This document shows, piece by piece, positions 23,432-32,171 of a DNA stretch of 46,459 bases. Position 1 is the stretch's first letter, and the number at the start of each line of letters is the position of its first letter. The position numbers and the translations under genes were made by a program. The stretch is from the NCBI GenBank assembly GCA_903642265.1, contig CAHJWN010000026.1, positions 1 to 46,459 on the forward strand, given 5' to 3'. The notes beneath the pieces are model-generated. The model worked only from the letters and a program-made list of their open reading frames with translations, made no database searches and was not told the DNA's origin. The DNA comes from Acidobacteriaceae bacterium. Lineage in GTDB: Bacteria; Acidobacteriota; Terriglobia; Terriglobales; Acidobacteriaceae.

Positions 23432-24237
23432 CCGCAGCTGATGAGCTAGAGCGGTCGACAGCTGCTTACAAAATCAGCGAGGAGCGCGACGTGCCCCTGT
23501 TGTTACAGGCAAGAAACTGCACGTTCATCTCGCACGATCAGCTCATGGGATACGCGTTGGAAAGAGGATTAGAGAGGAGCCGTCGCTCCTTCAACTGGAG
23601 GATAAAACGTCTCCTGGACGGCCGCCTTCTCCTCTCAATCGGACGCGTGCTTCCCTATACCGGCCAGGTTTACACCATAACGAGGCAAGGGCTTAGCCTT
23701 CTGGAGACTTTTGGGGAGGGACTTGTGAGCGTCAGTTCGGGTTCCGAGACACTAGCCAACCGTCTCCAAGCGCCACACTTTCTGGAGTTGATTGAGATCC
23801 GGCGAACCTTGAAGCAAACAGGAATACTGCAGCACTGGCAGACAGATAGGGAGCTAAGCTCCCTCAATTACGTCCTCGGGAGTCCCCTTGTGAAGGACTA
23901 TGACGCGCTCGCAGAGATCACTTGGGGACAGAAGGCGCTACGCCTTGCTGTGGAATATGAACGAACCCTGAAGACCGCGGCGCGGTATCAGGAGATTGCT
24001 AAGGGAATCCGAGATGAGGACCAGATAAGCGCGATTCTGTACCTGACGCCGACACCCGATCTCGTTTTCACGCTCTCGGCCGCTTTCAAAAAGCCGGAAT
24101 TGCCGATGCTCTTCACCGCGTCCAGGCGCTTTCACGGTGCGGGTTTAGCGACGAGTGTGATGTTCTCTTACGGGACGATGCGCCAGTCGATGACCGTCGC
24201 AGAAGCGCTTGAAGTTGTTGCGGGGGTCGCAGAGTAA
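23377..24237 (+). CDS. Replication-relaxation / MobC-like protein (286 aa)
   Basis: The N-terminal part looks like a winged helix (residues about 32-108), with VPLLLQARNCTFISHDQL, RSFNWRIKRLLDGRLL and a YTITRQGLSLLE ending. The second half has the DYDALAEITWG...LAVEYERTLKTAARYQEI pattern of replication-relaxation family proteins (PF13814 type). Those proteins resemble a nuclease fold and help load relaxases in Gram-positive and other plasmids. An AAAGAGG site stands at good distance from the ATG at 23377. A terminator and a candidate oriT follow the gene, which fits a role in DNA processing for transfer. Confidence 0.65.
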   Translation: MPAEQWEDAAVTDRNTTLAAADELERSTAAYKISEERDVPLLLQARNCTFISHDQLMGYALERGLERSRRSFNWRIKRLLDGRLLLSIGRVLPYTGQVYTITRQGLSLLETFGEGLVSVSSGSETLANRLQAPHFLELIEIRRTLKQTGILQHWQTDRELSSLNYVLGSPLVKDYDALAEITWGQKALRLAVEYERTLKTAARYQEIAKGIRDEDQISAILYLTPTPDLVFTLSAAFKKPELPMLFTASRRFHGAGLATSVMFSYGTMRQSMTVAEALEVVAGVAE

Positions 24238-24283
24238 GCCAACTGTCGTCTTAGTCGAACCACAATCGAGCTCACTCATATAG

Positions 24284-24315
24284 GCCCCTTTCAGTTCATC
24301 TGAAGGGGCTTTTTG
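24284..24315 (+). terminator. Rho-independent terminator ending the transfer operon
   Basis: GCCCCTT(T)CAG pairs with CTGAAGGGGC around a short loop, with one bulged T, and is followed by five Ts at 24310-24314. It lies about 45 bp after the replication-relaxation gene. Confidence 0.85.
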
Positions 24316-24375
24316 CTGTTGGGGCGAAACACATGGCATCGGAAAACAGGCTTTTCGCAGTCGTCCGATGTTCTT

Positions 24376-24492
24376 CCTTGAGCCATGTAGCCGCCCTGCC
24401 GGTGCCCTGCCGCACGATCTACCTGGACTCTGCCTGATGCAGTCCAGAACTCCTTCCGTGCCATCCTGCCGCCCTGCCGGTGCCCTGCCGCT
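24376..24492 (+). other. Candidate origin of transfer (oriT)
   Basis: A GC-rich 24-bp direct repeat occurs at 24390-24413 and 24468-24491, with weaker similarity extending upstream. Between the copies is an inverted repeat CTGGACT/AGTCCAG (24423-24447). About 16 bp after it, CCATCCTGCC (24461-24470) matches the nick consensus of IncP/MOBP plasmids, ATCCTG followed by C. An inverted repeat just upstream of such a site is the classical oriT layout. The position next to the MobC-like gene and a terminator also fits. No relaxase gene is visible to confirm the family. Confidence 0.45.
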
Positions 24493-24654
24493 TGCTCTGT
24501 AAGGGACAAATTCTAAAACGTTTATTTCTGACTACCTACTGTTTGCGTGCCAAGAATTCGAAAAGGCCCAGAACAGCCTTTCTCGGTCGCCAGAAGGCCT
24601 CTGAGGGTATCCCTTGCACAAACCGAACTACGCCCCGTATTGGAGACGTTCGAA

Positions 24655-25482
24655 ATGACAGATGTTCCCGAATCGTTTGATCCCGCAGCTGCCTCAACAG
24701 CTCTACTTCTCAACCTGAGTGGTGGCAAAGACAGCACGCGGATGCTCGGCCTTGTGCGGGAGAAGTACCCCACCCTGAAGACGTATGCGGTGATGGCCGA
24801 CACAGGTTTCGAGCATGTAAAACCCGTGCCGGCGGTCGAGTGGTGTCGCGATATAGCAGCGCGCTTCGACCTTTCACTGACCGTAGTCCGCAACCCTAAT
24901 AAAACCTATCTTGAGATGGTGCGTCGGCGCGGGATGTTTCCATCCGCACAATTTCGGCAGTGCACCAGTGACTTGAAACGTGGTCCTATCCAGAAGTTCC
25001 TACGCACAATCCCTGAGAAGGTGGTGATCAACTGCATGGGAATGCGCGCAGACGAGTCTCCCCAGCGTGCACGCCAAATTCCCTGGAAGCATGACAGAGA
25101 GCTGAGCAAGAACGGCCGCACGGTGTGCAACTGGCTGCCAATTTTCGACGAAACGACCGAGCAGGTGCTCACGTGGCACTGGCGAAACGGTGTTCCATTG
25201 CACCCGGTATACGTTCCCGAATACCACCGCGACGGGACTGAAGGCGGCTACCTGCGGCGCTTCTCTTGCCGTGTGTGCATCTTCGCTACGGATCACGACC
25301 TACGAATGATTCACCAGCACGATCGCGAGGCCTTCGATACGGTTAGCGCCCTAGAAGAGGACATCGGGTTCACGATGAGGTCTGGACGCTCGCTTGTTCA
25401 GATCATCAGTGCATCAGGCATAGCGCCTGAGACTGCCGCTCAACTGAGTTTGTTTGGTAGGCCTAAGGACGACTTTGACTGA
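24655..25482 (+). CDS. PAPS-reductase-like PP-loop protein (275 aa)
   Basis: The protein has the PP-loop SGGKDS at residues 22-27, DTGFEH at 49-54 and QFRQCTSDLKRGPI near 99-112, all marks of the phosphoadenosine-phosphosulfate reductase family. Cys103 plus C205 and C208 (CRVCIF) suggest a bound metal or iron-sulfur cluster, as in DndC-like and sulfur-transfer members. Such proteins activate a substrate with ATP or handle activated sulfate; on plasmids and phages they often serve nucleic-acid modification. The ATG at 24655 has a GGAG site; a GTG at 24547 is an alternative. A second PP-loop gene lies at 27509. Confidence 0.75.
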   Translation: MTDVPESFDPAAASTALLLNLSGGKDSTRMLGLVREKYPTLKTYAVMADTGFEHVKPVPAVEWCRDIAARFDLSLTVVRNPNKTYLEMVRRRGMFPSAQFRQCTSDLKRGPIQKFLRTIPEKVVINCMGMRADESPQRARQIPWKHDRELSKNGRTVCNWLPIFDETTEQVLTWHWRNGVPLHPVYVPEYHRDGTEGGYLRRFSCRVCIFATDHDLRMIHQHDREAFDTVSALEEDIGFTMRSGRSLVQIISASGIAPETAAQLSLFGRPKDDFD

Positions 25483-25561
25483 ATCAGACAGTGTCCTTAG
25501 GGTGTGCTGGCAGCAAGGTGGCGATAGCGATGTGTCTGTCAGCACGCCAAAGGAGACGAAC

Positions 25562-26323
25562 ATGGAAGGATCCAAAACCGAGATCTCACACAATTGGTTG
25601 CCACTGGAGAGAGCGATACGAAGTTCTTTTTGGGACGACTTCATGCACATGGGTGCGGATGGCACGATTCAAAAGTACAAACATCGTGACACGCGAAGGT
25701 ATCTCTACATCGACTCAGACTGCGAGCGCTTCTACAGGTGGGTTGGCGGCGACGGAGAGACGAAATACGAGGAAACCAGCAAAGCGGGTGCGCTTTCTCG
25801 AGTGCTTCCATGTGCTGGTACAGCGAACCTCTTAGGCTTAGCTCCGACTAGCTTCCGCGCGGCAAACCTGCTCGCCGCTTTTCTCACTTTTCAGGGCTAC
25901 GCCTGGTGGTGGGGGATATACAAACCTGATGAAGCACAAGAACTCCTCCGGGTACTCAGCTCCATCGGTAGTGACCTCGCGGACTTCGCGCGGATTATTG
26001 CCGGCGAGTTCAACGAGCGCGAGGGTGAGGAACTATTCGCGCTGGCAACCACGCGTATCCGGGAAACGATCGGCATGTTGAGGGTTCCTGCGGCCTGGTC
26101 GCTGTCACCCGGAGAGGACGACAGCCTCGCCACAGCCACAGTTCGCGACTGGCAAGCGTTTTGTGATCGACTCGCGGCTCAGGCGGGTTCGATCCCGTTC
26201 TACGGTCTAGCAGCACCGGACAAATCACAAGAGTCGCTTCAGCGCCCGGTTGAGGCTAGCACTGAAGCTCCGCAGCAAGAGACTGGTTTATGGCGTCGAG
26301 TGCGAGAGCTGCTCGGGTTGTAG
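25562..26323 (+). CDS. Hypothetical protein (253 aa)
   Basis: I do not recognise this protein. It is soluble, with a Trp- and Tyr-rich N-terminal half (YLYIDSDCERFYRWVGG) and a helical second half. There is no signal peptide. The C-terminus ends in a basic amphipathic helix (LWRRVRELLGL). AAAGGAG precedes the ATG; earlier in-frame starts would overlap the previous gene. The neighbours (two PP-loop proteins, a DnaJ-type zinc finger) suggest an accessory operon rather than transfer genes. Confidence 0.6.
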   Translation: MEGSKTEISHNWLPLERAIRSSFWDDFMHMGADGTIQKYKHRDTRRYLYIDSDCERFYRWVGGDGETKYEETSKAGALSRVLPCAGTANLLGLAPTSFRAANLLAAFLTFQGYAWWWGIYKPDEAQELLRVLSSIGSDLADFARIIAGEFNEREGEELFALATTRIRETIGMLRVPAAWSLSPGEDDSLATATVRDWQAFCDRLAAQAGSIPFYGLAAPDKSQESLQRPVEASTEAPQQETGLWRRVRELLGL

Positions 26324-26399
26324 TTGGCGATTGGACCGAAAAACAGTCCATACGTACTGTTCGATCTCAATCTCCGATTTGGAGAAAGAGGAGGATTAC

Positions 26400-26699
26400 A
26401 TGCCAACGACCACTCGGGTTTTCGAGATCAACCGGGCGTCAAAACCCCTTGCCTGCGCTTGTCTCGACGTACGCGGAAGGACCAAGAGCAAGTGTCCCGA
26501 TTGTGGCGGAAAGGGTGGAATGAAAGGCTGCTCATCCTGCCTCGGTACGGGCATGACTCCACAGAACGGCGTAGTTCGCGTGTGCGGAGAGTGCACGGGA
26601 CGCGGCTATATCTTCCATGAGTTCACACCTTCGATGAGAGCTCTGATTGCGAAGCGTCGCAGGGAACGGGCCGTGACAGCAATAGTTCAGCCAACCTAG
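26400..26699 (+). CDS. Small DnaJ-type zinc-finger protein (99 aa)
   Basis: The centre of the protein carries repeated CxxCxGxG-like units: CPDCGGKGG, then CSSCLGTGM and CGECTGRGY. These match the cysteine-rich zinc-binding region of DnaJ. There is no J domain, so it is not a full co-chaperone. Isolated fingers of this type bind unfolded protein or nucleic acid in accessory systems. An AAAGAGGAGG site precedes the ATG at 26400. Confidence 0.75.
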   Translation: MPTTTRVFEINRASKPLACACLDVRGRTKSKCPDCGGKGGMKGCSSCLGTGMTPQNGVVRVCGECTGRGYIFHEFTPSMRALIAKRRRERAVTAIVQPT

Positions 26700-26726
26700 C
26701 GGATGCAGGACGTACCTGTGATCCAT

Positions 26727-26750
26727 GGAGCCAACCAGCCACTTGGCTCC
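26727..26750 (+). promoter_or_regulatory. 8-bp hairpin with a possible alternative partner
   Basis: GGAGCCAA (26727-26734) pairs with TTGGCTCC (26743-26750). The right arm GGCTCC could instead pair with the GGAGCC of the ribosome binding site near 26785-26790, hiding it. This is the kind of switch seen in attenuators, but no ligand or proof is visible. Confidence 0.4.
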
Positions 26751-26796
26751 GTGCGATCGCGGACCGTGGCCAAACCTTGCCTGCGAAGGAGCCAGT

Positions 26797-27453
26797 ATGC
26801 ATCTTGCGAAAACCCGTAAGGCCGTTCTCAAGAGTTTTGAGCACGGTCTCACAGACACCCCCAAGGGAGCCTTTATCGGCTCCTTTTCTGTTGCATCCAT
26901 CCACCTGCTACTCAGCTCGATCGGTTCTGCTGTTGTGCCCGTGTGCCGGCAGGAAGAAGTCGACGAGCGCTTTGTCTTGGCTGAAAGTGACGCCTTCGTA
27001 CCTTCTGGCTGGGCACGAGTGTGTCTGCCATTCCAAAAGACGAGGGCTTTGCCCACAGTCATGGAGTGGCGTTGCCTCGGCTTGCCGGCCTTGTTCACCA
27101 TCACTTCAGGGTGGTACCGCAGCGATGGCCTTCGGAGCAGTCCACACCAGACGTTGGCTTGCTCGGTGAGTGGATACCGGGAATGCGACTTAACGCAATG
27201 CCGGATATGGAACGGCGTCGTGTACAGGAAGGCGTACCGGGGCTGGCGTCCAGTACGTGACCTCAATCGAGCCGACGTGCCTCTCGAAACGCTGCTTTCA
27301 CTGGCTGGGGTTCTAGGTATGGAAGTCGAGTCCGGCTTTCGCTGGACTGTCTCTCGATGGTTACAGGCGCAGTTGGACCGTCGCCCTCTGCCTCTGGCGG
27401 GCCGGCGAACGCCACCAAGCTTCCAGGACGACGCCACTCACACTGCAGCCTGA
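26797..27453 (+). CDS. Hypothetical protein, uncertain (218 aa)
   Basis: An open frame follows a good AAGGAG site at 26797, but a terminator-like hairpin (26863-26888) lies inside its first 30 codons. The product has no recognisable domain and several Cys and Trp residues. The gene may be real, with the hairpin acting as an attenuator, or the region may be mostly regulatory. The ORF ends 55 bp before the next gene, with a terminator-like hairpin between them. Confidence 0.4.
   Translation: MHLAKTRKAVLKSFEHGLTDTPKGAFIGSFSVASIHLLLSSIGSAVVPVCRQEEVDERFVLAESDAFVPSGWARVCLPFQKTRALPTVMEWRCLGLPALFTITSGWYRSDGLRSSPHQTLACSVSGYRECDLTQCRIWNGVVYRKAYRGWRPVRDLNRADVPLETLLSLAGVLGMEVESGFRWTVSRWLQAQLDRRPLPLAGRRTPPSFQDDATHTAA
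26863..26888 (+). terminator. Terminator or attenuator hairpin
   Basis: GGAGCC (26866-26871) pairs with GGCTCC (26878-26883), followed by TTTTC. It could end the transcript of the zinc-finger gene or control the frame that starts at 26797. Confidence 0.55.
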
Positions 27454-27469
27454 GATTGCACAACCAAAA

Positions 27470-27499
27470 GACCCGGCCTAGTGCCGGGTCCTTGTTATT
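27470..27499 (+). terminator. Hairpin terminator before the second PP-loop gene
   Basis: GACCCGGC (27470-27477) pairs perfectly with GCCGGGTC (27483-27490), followed by CTTGTTATT. The tail is T-rich but interrupted, so termination may be partial. The ribosome binding site of the next gene begins right after. Confidence 0.6.
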
Positions 27500-27508
27500 G
27501 GAGCGAAC

Positions 27509-28738
27509 ATGCACACGATCTTGTCTTGGGGAATGGGTGTCGAATCGACGGCTATTTTGGTCCGCTGGCTTTTGGAACCGGAGATGCGGCCGTGCGATCT
27601 GGACGAGTTGCTGGTACTGACAGCGCAGACCGGCGATGAGTACGACGACACTCGTGTGCTCTGCGAAGAGCACATCCTTCCGCTTTTGCGGGCACATCGA
27701 GTTCGCTTTGTGGAAGTCGCTCGTCGCGGTCATCTCGAGAAGGAGGGCATCGTCGTTCTCTCGGACAGTCGAACGCCGACCTGCATGCACATGGATGGCG
27801 CATACAAGCTATCAGACGAGCTCCGCGCTGCCGGGACCGTCCCTCAGTTCGGTGGGGAGCATCGCTGCTCTCTGAAGTTCAAGGCTTTCGTCATCGAGAC
27901 ATGGTTGCGGGACCGCTTTCAAGTCCCCGCGAAGCACGCCTTTGGTTACAGTCTCGATGAGCCGAAGCGGGTGGCAAAGAGCGAACAAGCGATGGCGGAT
28001 CGAGTGGCTTTTGACTTCAGCTCTGAGGAGCCAGGCCGCGCACATCGTGCATCCAGCTACGATCGTCCCAACCGTACTGGTTTCTACCCCCTTATCGAGT
28101 GGGGCTGGACCCGTCAGATGTGCCTTGATTACCTCTCTTCTCGGTTTGGCATTCTCTGGGAAAAGAGCGCCTGCGTGTACTGCCCTTTCAACCAGCTTGG
28201 ACCGGACGCTCTCCGGCGCCACAAGCGTCATCCTGTCCAGGTAGCCCAGGCTTTGCATCTTGAGCTCGTCAGCTTGACCTTGAACCCGCGGGGGATGCTT
28301 TACAAGAAGCAGTCTCTTCACGAGTACACCGACCAGAACGGGGATCACGAAGCCATCGGGCTCTTTCGTGAGCAACTCTCAGCTCAGCCGTGGCGGATCT
28401 ACCGCGTGCGCCGCATCTACGGTGCCAAGAAAGACGCCCATGGACAGCAGCTATTGGATCGAAAAGGGCAGGCCCTTCGTGCCGTGGAGCATTACTCGGA
28501 AGAGGTCTCCATGGATCGAGCGAAGCAGTTGCTGGAGGCAGAAGCCGGCAGGATCGGGGCCGTTCTGGAAGTGAGGCGAGGCATTGCCTACCTTTACCAC
28601 CGGAGGGCCGGAGCAGAATATCCAACTCGGGAGGAGTACTTTGTTGCCGGTCCGGCCGTCGTCGAGGTGAAAGCCCGGTACGGTTTGGAATGGTTTGAGG
28701 AGCAGTGGGAGTCCAGGCAGAGCTCGCTTTTCACCTGA
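27509..28738 (+). CDS. PP-loop ATP-pyrophosphatase-like protein (409 aa)
   Basis: A PP-loop variant SWGMGVES at residues 6-13 and TGDEYDDT near 41-48 place this with PAPS-reductase/ATP-pyrophosphatase proteins common in phages and plasmids. HRCSLKFK (C120) and CVYCPF (C222, C225) repeat the cysteine layout of the other PP-loop gene at 24655, so a cluster or metal site is likely. The last 150 residues form an extra domain. The substrate is unknown. Base or tRNA modification is an inference strengthened by the transglycosylase-like gene at 30519. Confidence 0.65.
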   Translation: MHTILSWGMGVESTAILVRWLLEPEMRPCDLDELLVLTAQTGDEYDDTRVLCEEHILPLLRAHRVRFVEVARRGHLEKEGIVVLSDSRTPTCMHMDGAYKLSDELRAAGTVPQFGGEHRCSLKFKAFVIETWLRDRFQVPAKHAFGYSLDEPKRVAKSEQAMADRVAFDFSSEEPGRAHRASSYDRPNRTGFYPLIEWGWTRQMCLDYLSSRFGILWEKSACVYCPFNQLGPDALRRHKRHPVQVAQALHLELVSLTLNPRGMLYKKQSLHEYTDQNGDHEAIGLFREQLSAQPWRIYRVRRIYGAKKDAHGQQLLDRKGQALRAVEHYSEEVSMDRAKQLLEAEAGRIGAVLEVRRGIAYLYHRRAGAEYPTREEYFVAGPAVVEVKARYGLEWFEEQWESRQSSLFT

Positions 28739-29097
28739 GGGAGATGGATTTCACTCAGCTGACTGAGATGGGAGCCGGCTGTGGCTCCCCTCTCGTCACG
28801 CTGCTGCCTTCAGAACGTCTCCATCACGGTCCGTATTACTTCCCATAATGCGACTTATCGCTACTAACCCCGGTGAGTGCATCGGGCGGGACACATCGCG
28901 AGCGAGAAGCCGAATCCTCGGAGATCCCCCGACGCGGGGCTTTACTTGAACCGGAGCCCACGCAGGTATAGCATTCAGCCAGCGTGAAGGACGCATCCGG
29001 TTCGCGGACAGGGTAGAAGCCCACCTTTGCTCGACCAACCTAGCGCAACTTCTTTCAGCCCGCTAAAGCGAACATCGGGCGTTTGAAAGGAGTTCGC
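28739..29097. other. Intergenic region, no gene seen, one hairpin
   Basis: A perfect 7-bp stem, GGGAGCC (28770-28776) with GGCTCCC (28783-28789), stands 30 bases after the stop; no T-run follows. The remaining bases show no credible frame on either strand. The GAAAGGAG ribosome binding site of the ankyrin gene is at the end. Confidence 0.55.
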
Positions 29098-30336
29098 ATG
29101 TCAGATTCCCGTCCCCCCGCGCTCACACTTCCTGCAAACCCCAACCTCCGTCACCTGAGAGATCAAGCCAAAGATCTGCTCAGAAGCGGCTCCGCGCCTT
29201 CGCTCGCATTGGCGCTATTTCAAACGGCACGCCGGTACGGCTTTAATAGTTGGCCAAAGCTGAAGGCCCACGTCCTCTCACAAACACTCGCGGGCGCACT
29301 GAAGGCAGCAATTGATGGCGATGATCTGCCCGACGTTCGTAACTTGCTCTCAAAGCACCCGGAACTGAAAGTCGCGCCAATCGGCTACGGAGGCGATGGG
29401 CCGTTGACCTGGGCTGCCGAATGCCGCGGATATGGACAACCGACGAAGGAACGGCTGGAACTCGTGGAGTGGCTGATCAGCAGTGGATGCGACGTTCATG
29501 AGGGAGGAGACGGGCCACTGATGAGGGCGAGCCTGAGCGGTTCGCGAACTTCTATAATGGCGCTTCTCGTGAGCCACGGAGCGGATGTGAATGCAGCCTG
29601 GCACGATTTCTTCCCCATCCTGTACGCCCCGTGCGAGGCCATCGATCCGACATCCCTGAGCTGGCTTCTACAGCATGGCGCAGACCCCGATTGCGGCACA
29701 GCATCACGATGGCAGCGCATGGGCAAGGCACATCCAGGAACTGCCCTGGACAGCCTCTTGGGGACCTATGTCCGAAGCTCAGATGCTCTGAACGAATCGA
29801 TCAAACTTTTGCAAGATGCCGGAGGTACGTCCAGGTACGACGAGCCGGGTGTCCTCGCCGCCATTCGTGGTGATGTCCAGACGGTGAGCGATCTGATTCA
29901 CGAGGATCGGTCAATCTTGAAGAAACGGTACCCGTCTCTTGATATCGGGACTACCGGCGGGAGAATGCTGACCTTGAAAGGCGCCACGTTGCTACACGTC
30001 GCAGCGGAATTCGGGCACCCCGATGTGGCCCGGTTTTTGATGGATGCCGGTGCCAGCGTCAATGAAACTGCTCTGATGGACGCGGACGGGATCGGAGGAC
30101 AAACACCGATATTCCACGCTGCTACGCAGGGTGGCGACCGCGGTCTTGCCGTTGTGCGGCTGCTGTTGGAAAAAGGAGCGGACCTTAGCGTGCGCTGCCG
30201 CATACCCGGTCACTACGAACGCCTTGACGAAGTGTTTGAGGGGAGTGCGCTCGAATATGCCGAGCGCTTCCCGGAATCCGGCAATCAAGCTCTCGCGCTG
30301 TTGAGAAATCATCCCAACTCGAAAGATTCGTACTGA
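29098..30336 (+). CDS. Ankyrin-repeat protein (412 aa)
   Basis: The N-terminal part (residues 15-60, LRHLRDQAKDLLRSG and RRYGFNSWPKLKAHV) is the leader seen in many acidobacterial ankyrin proteins. Ankyrin units follow, with landmarks such as SIMALLVSHGADVNAAW near 150, TLLHVAAEFGHPDVARFL near 300 and VVRLLLEKGADLSV near 355. These repeats bind proteins. There is no signal peptide. GAAAGGAG precedes the ATG. The function is unknown; it looks like cargo rather than transfer machinery, and its style is the best clue to the host phylum. Confidence 0.8.
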   Translation: MSDSRPPALTLPANPNLRHLRDQAKDLLRSGSAPSLALALFQTARRYGFNSWPKLKAHVLSQTLAGALKAAIDGDDLPDVRNLLSKHPELKVAPIGYGGDGPLTWAAECRGYGQPTKERLELVEWLISSGCDVHEGGDGPLMRASLSGSRTSIMALLVSHGADVNAAWHDFFPILYAPCEAIDPTSLSWLLQHGADPDCGTASRWQRMGKAHPGTALDSLLGTYVRSSDALNESIKLLQDAGGTSRYDEPGVLAAIRGDVQTVSDLIHEDRSILKKRYPSLDIGTTGGRMLTLKGATLLHVAAEFGHPDVARFLMDAGASVNETALMDADGIGGQTPIFHAATQGGDRGLAVVRLLLEKGADLSVRCRIPGHYERLDEVFEGSALEYAERFPESGNQALALLRNHPNSKDSY

Positions 30337-30370
30337 CGAACGCCCTTGTAATCAGCCAAGAACTCTCGGT

Positions 30371-30434
30371 GGGTGTCGAGTTGGCCTGTGTATACCACTC
30401 AGCGCTCGAGTGGTGAAAACGGGCCAACGCACCC
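30371..30434 (+). promoter_or_regulatory. Long nested stem-loop ahead of the TGT-like gene
   Basis: Three stems stack: GGGTG (30371-30375) with CACCC (30430-30434), GTTGGCC (30380-30386) with GGCCAAC (30422-30428), and CCACTC (30395-30400) with GAGTGG (30408-30413). The fold sits about 85 bases before the start codon. Confidence 0.55.
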
Positions 30435-30518
30435 ATTGAGGTTAGTCCTGATAAACGCGGTTGTAGGAAGTAATGCTCCGGCACCAGAACTGACCGAACC
30501 ATCTACATAGGATGTGAT

Positions 30519-31615
30519 ATGCAGCCCACTCTCTTCGACGTGGGCCGTGCGCAACTTCCGCCTCGCGTTCTCGTGTTTGCTTCAGGTGTCAACGAAGCTC
30601 GCGAGATCCGGGGCTTTTCTCTTGCGCGCATTCCAGTGGGCTTCTCGGCTGGGCACGTGCGAGGAGAAGCGATAGCGGAACTGCAACGGTCCGAGCTTCC
30701 TCTCTTCGCCGACAGTGGGGCGTTCTCCGAAGTCGCCCTTACAGCCGCAGGTGTGGTGATTATCCACCCCATCTCCCATCAGGGGTGGATCAAGCGGCTT
30801 TCCCTTTACCAACTGTTTGCGGATCGTCACGGTTCCAATCTCAGCGTCGTGGTGCCCGACCGCGTTGCAGATCAAGAGCACACGCTCCTGCTGCTGGAAC
30901 GCTACCGAAAACAGCTTGTGGATCTGGCGGAGACAGGGGCGAGGCTCTTGATTCCAGTGCAGGGCGGTGCGCTCAGGCCGGAGGTTTTCTTCCAGCGCGC
31001 TCTGGACGTCGTCAGTGTGCCAATGTCTCCTGCTCTTCCCATGAAGAAGGCCGGCATGTCGCATGGGAGGTGCTTGCGTTCCTGCAGATCATTCGGCCGG
31101 CGCACGTTCACTTGCTCGGGATGGGCTTTGAGCGAGAGCGGGCTAAACGTTTGGTCCGTCTGCTGTTGAACAGCTTCGGAGCACTGACCGTCAGTCTCGA
31201 TTCCAACCGGCTCCGTGCGGTTGCTGGCCATTCACGGCCAATGACAGGGCTGGAAAGGGAATCCCGTGCCACTGCCGTAAGCAGCTTGTACGGCGAGGTA
31301 GAACATCCGGCACTCACTGGGTCTCGGGTACACCTCGACTACACCGATTCGATTGCCTTTCTTTCGTTGTGGGCGGGGCCTCAAGAGCTTGAACGAATCG
31401 CGAGTGAGGCTTGCCTCGCGCATCCGGTAGAGTTCCTTGCCGATCCGGACAGCTTCCTGCAGCAGGAGATGAATGGATGCACTCGTTGGGAGTGCCCTTT
31501 GCTCTCTGCTGCGCTGGATGCTGCCTGGTCACGCTATGTGGGAGTCAGCGTAGAAAGTGCGGTTCGAACGGCTGCCATCTTCACCACCTTCACCAACGCG
31601 CAGATCGCGCAATAA
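30519..31615 (+). pseudogene. tRNA-guanine transglycosylase / DpdA-like protein, interrupted by a one-base frameshift
   Basis: The parts show the TGT-type barrel: LFADSGAFSE (compare DSGGFQ of TGT), VVVPDRVADQEHTL, LIPVQGG (compare GIVQGG), HVHLLGMGFE, and TVSLDSNRLRAVAG in the place of the second catalytic Asp. The first frame leaves the protein near 31062 and stops at 31169. The family sequence continues in another frame to 31615. One extra G in the GGG at 31062-31064 would give SHGEVLAFLQ and restore a 365-residue protein. Such enzymes swap guanine for a 7-deazaguanine in tRNA, or in DNA for DpdA. Homology is by motif reading; substrate unknown. Confidence 0.55.
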
Positions 31616-31704
31616 CAGCACAACGGCATGGGACTGACTGGCGACAGGAAACCCGTGCTCTTCCCCTCAATCTCTGACCAAATCCACTACGAAAGGACAC
31701 ACCG

Positions 31705-32151
31705 ATGCATACACAACGTCGCTATTCCAAGAGAGAACTGCTGGGCCAACTGCGCGTCGAGTACCTCTTCTCCGTCCATGAGCTACCCGGCATCACGTCG
31801 TCTTCTTCACGGTGGGAGGTCTTAGAAGCTTTCCTGAAAGCTGGCGAAGGCCGGGCAGAACGCCTCATCGAAACGGACGGAGGGCCGCTCTTTCTTCAAA
31901 GCATTCCAGGGCGTCGGAGCACGGGCGCGATCTACGTCTACAACGAAGCCGCACAGGTATTCCTTTGGCTGCGGTTCGACAGGGATGACGACCTCAATGG
32001 CGCGGACTTCGATCGTGCTGTGTGGGCGTACCGTCTGCTTCAGTGGACGACGCTGGAACGCATGGCGAAAGAACATCTTCTCGCAAACCACGGAGAAGAG
32101 AGGGGGCGAACTGTGTCAGGCCTACAGCCTGGCGAAAAACTACTGCAATGA
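31705..32151 (+). CDS. Hypothetical protein (148 aa)
   Basis: A soluble protein with a mixed composition; the middle has strands (GAIYVYNEAAQVFLWLRFD). No family was recognised. GAAAGGA stands at ideal distance before the ATG at 31705. It is followed closely by the frameshifted membrane protein at 32172. The gap of 89 bases before it contains no clear hairpin. Confidence 0.55.
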   Translation: MHTQRRYSKRELLGQLRVEYLFSVHELPGITSSSSRWEVLEAFLKAGEGRAERLIETDGGPLFLQSIPGRRSTGAIYVYNEAAQVFLWLRFDRDDDLNGADFDRAVWAYRLLQWTTLERMAKEHLLANHGEERGRTVSGLQPGEKLLQ

Positions 32152-32171
32152 GAACCCGGAGGTACTACAAG

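Noticed and set aside
26400..26699. Complete DnaJ co-chaperone
   Set aside because: Only the cysteine-rich zinc region is present; no J domain with HPD motif.
26532..27437. 301-aa minus-strand frame
   Set aside because: Composition is dominated by Arg, Ser and Thr as in shadow frames, and it crosses the zinc-finger gene and two hairpins.
28796..29038. 80-aa minus-strand frame
   Set aside because: No start signal, no recognisable sequence; more likely non-coding.
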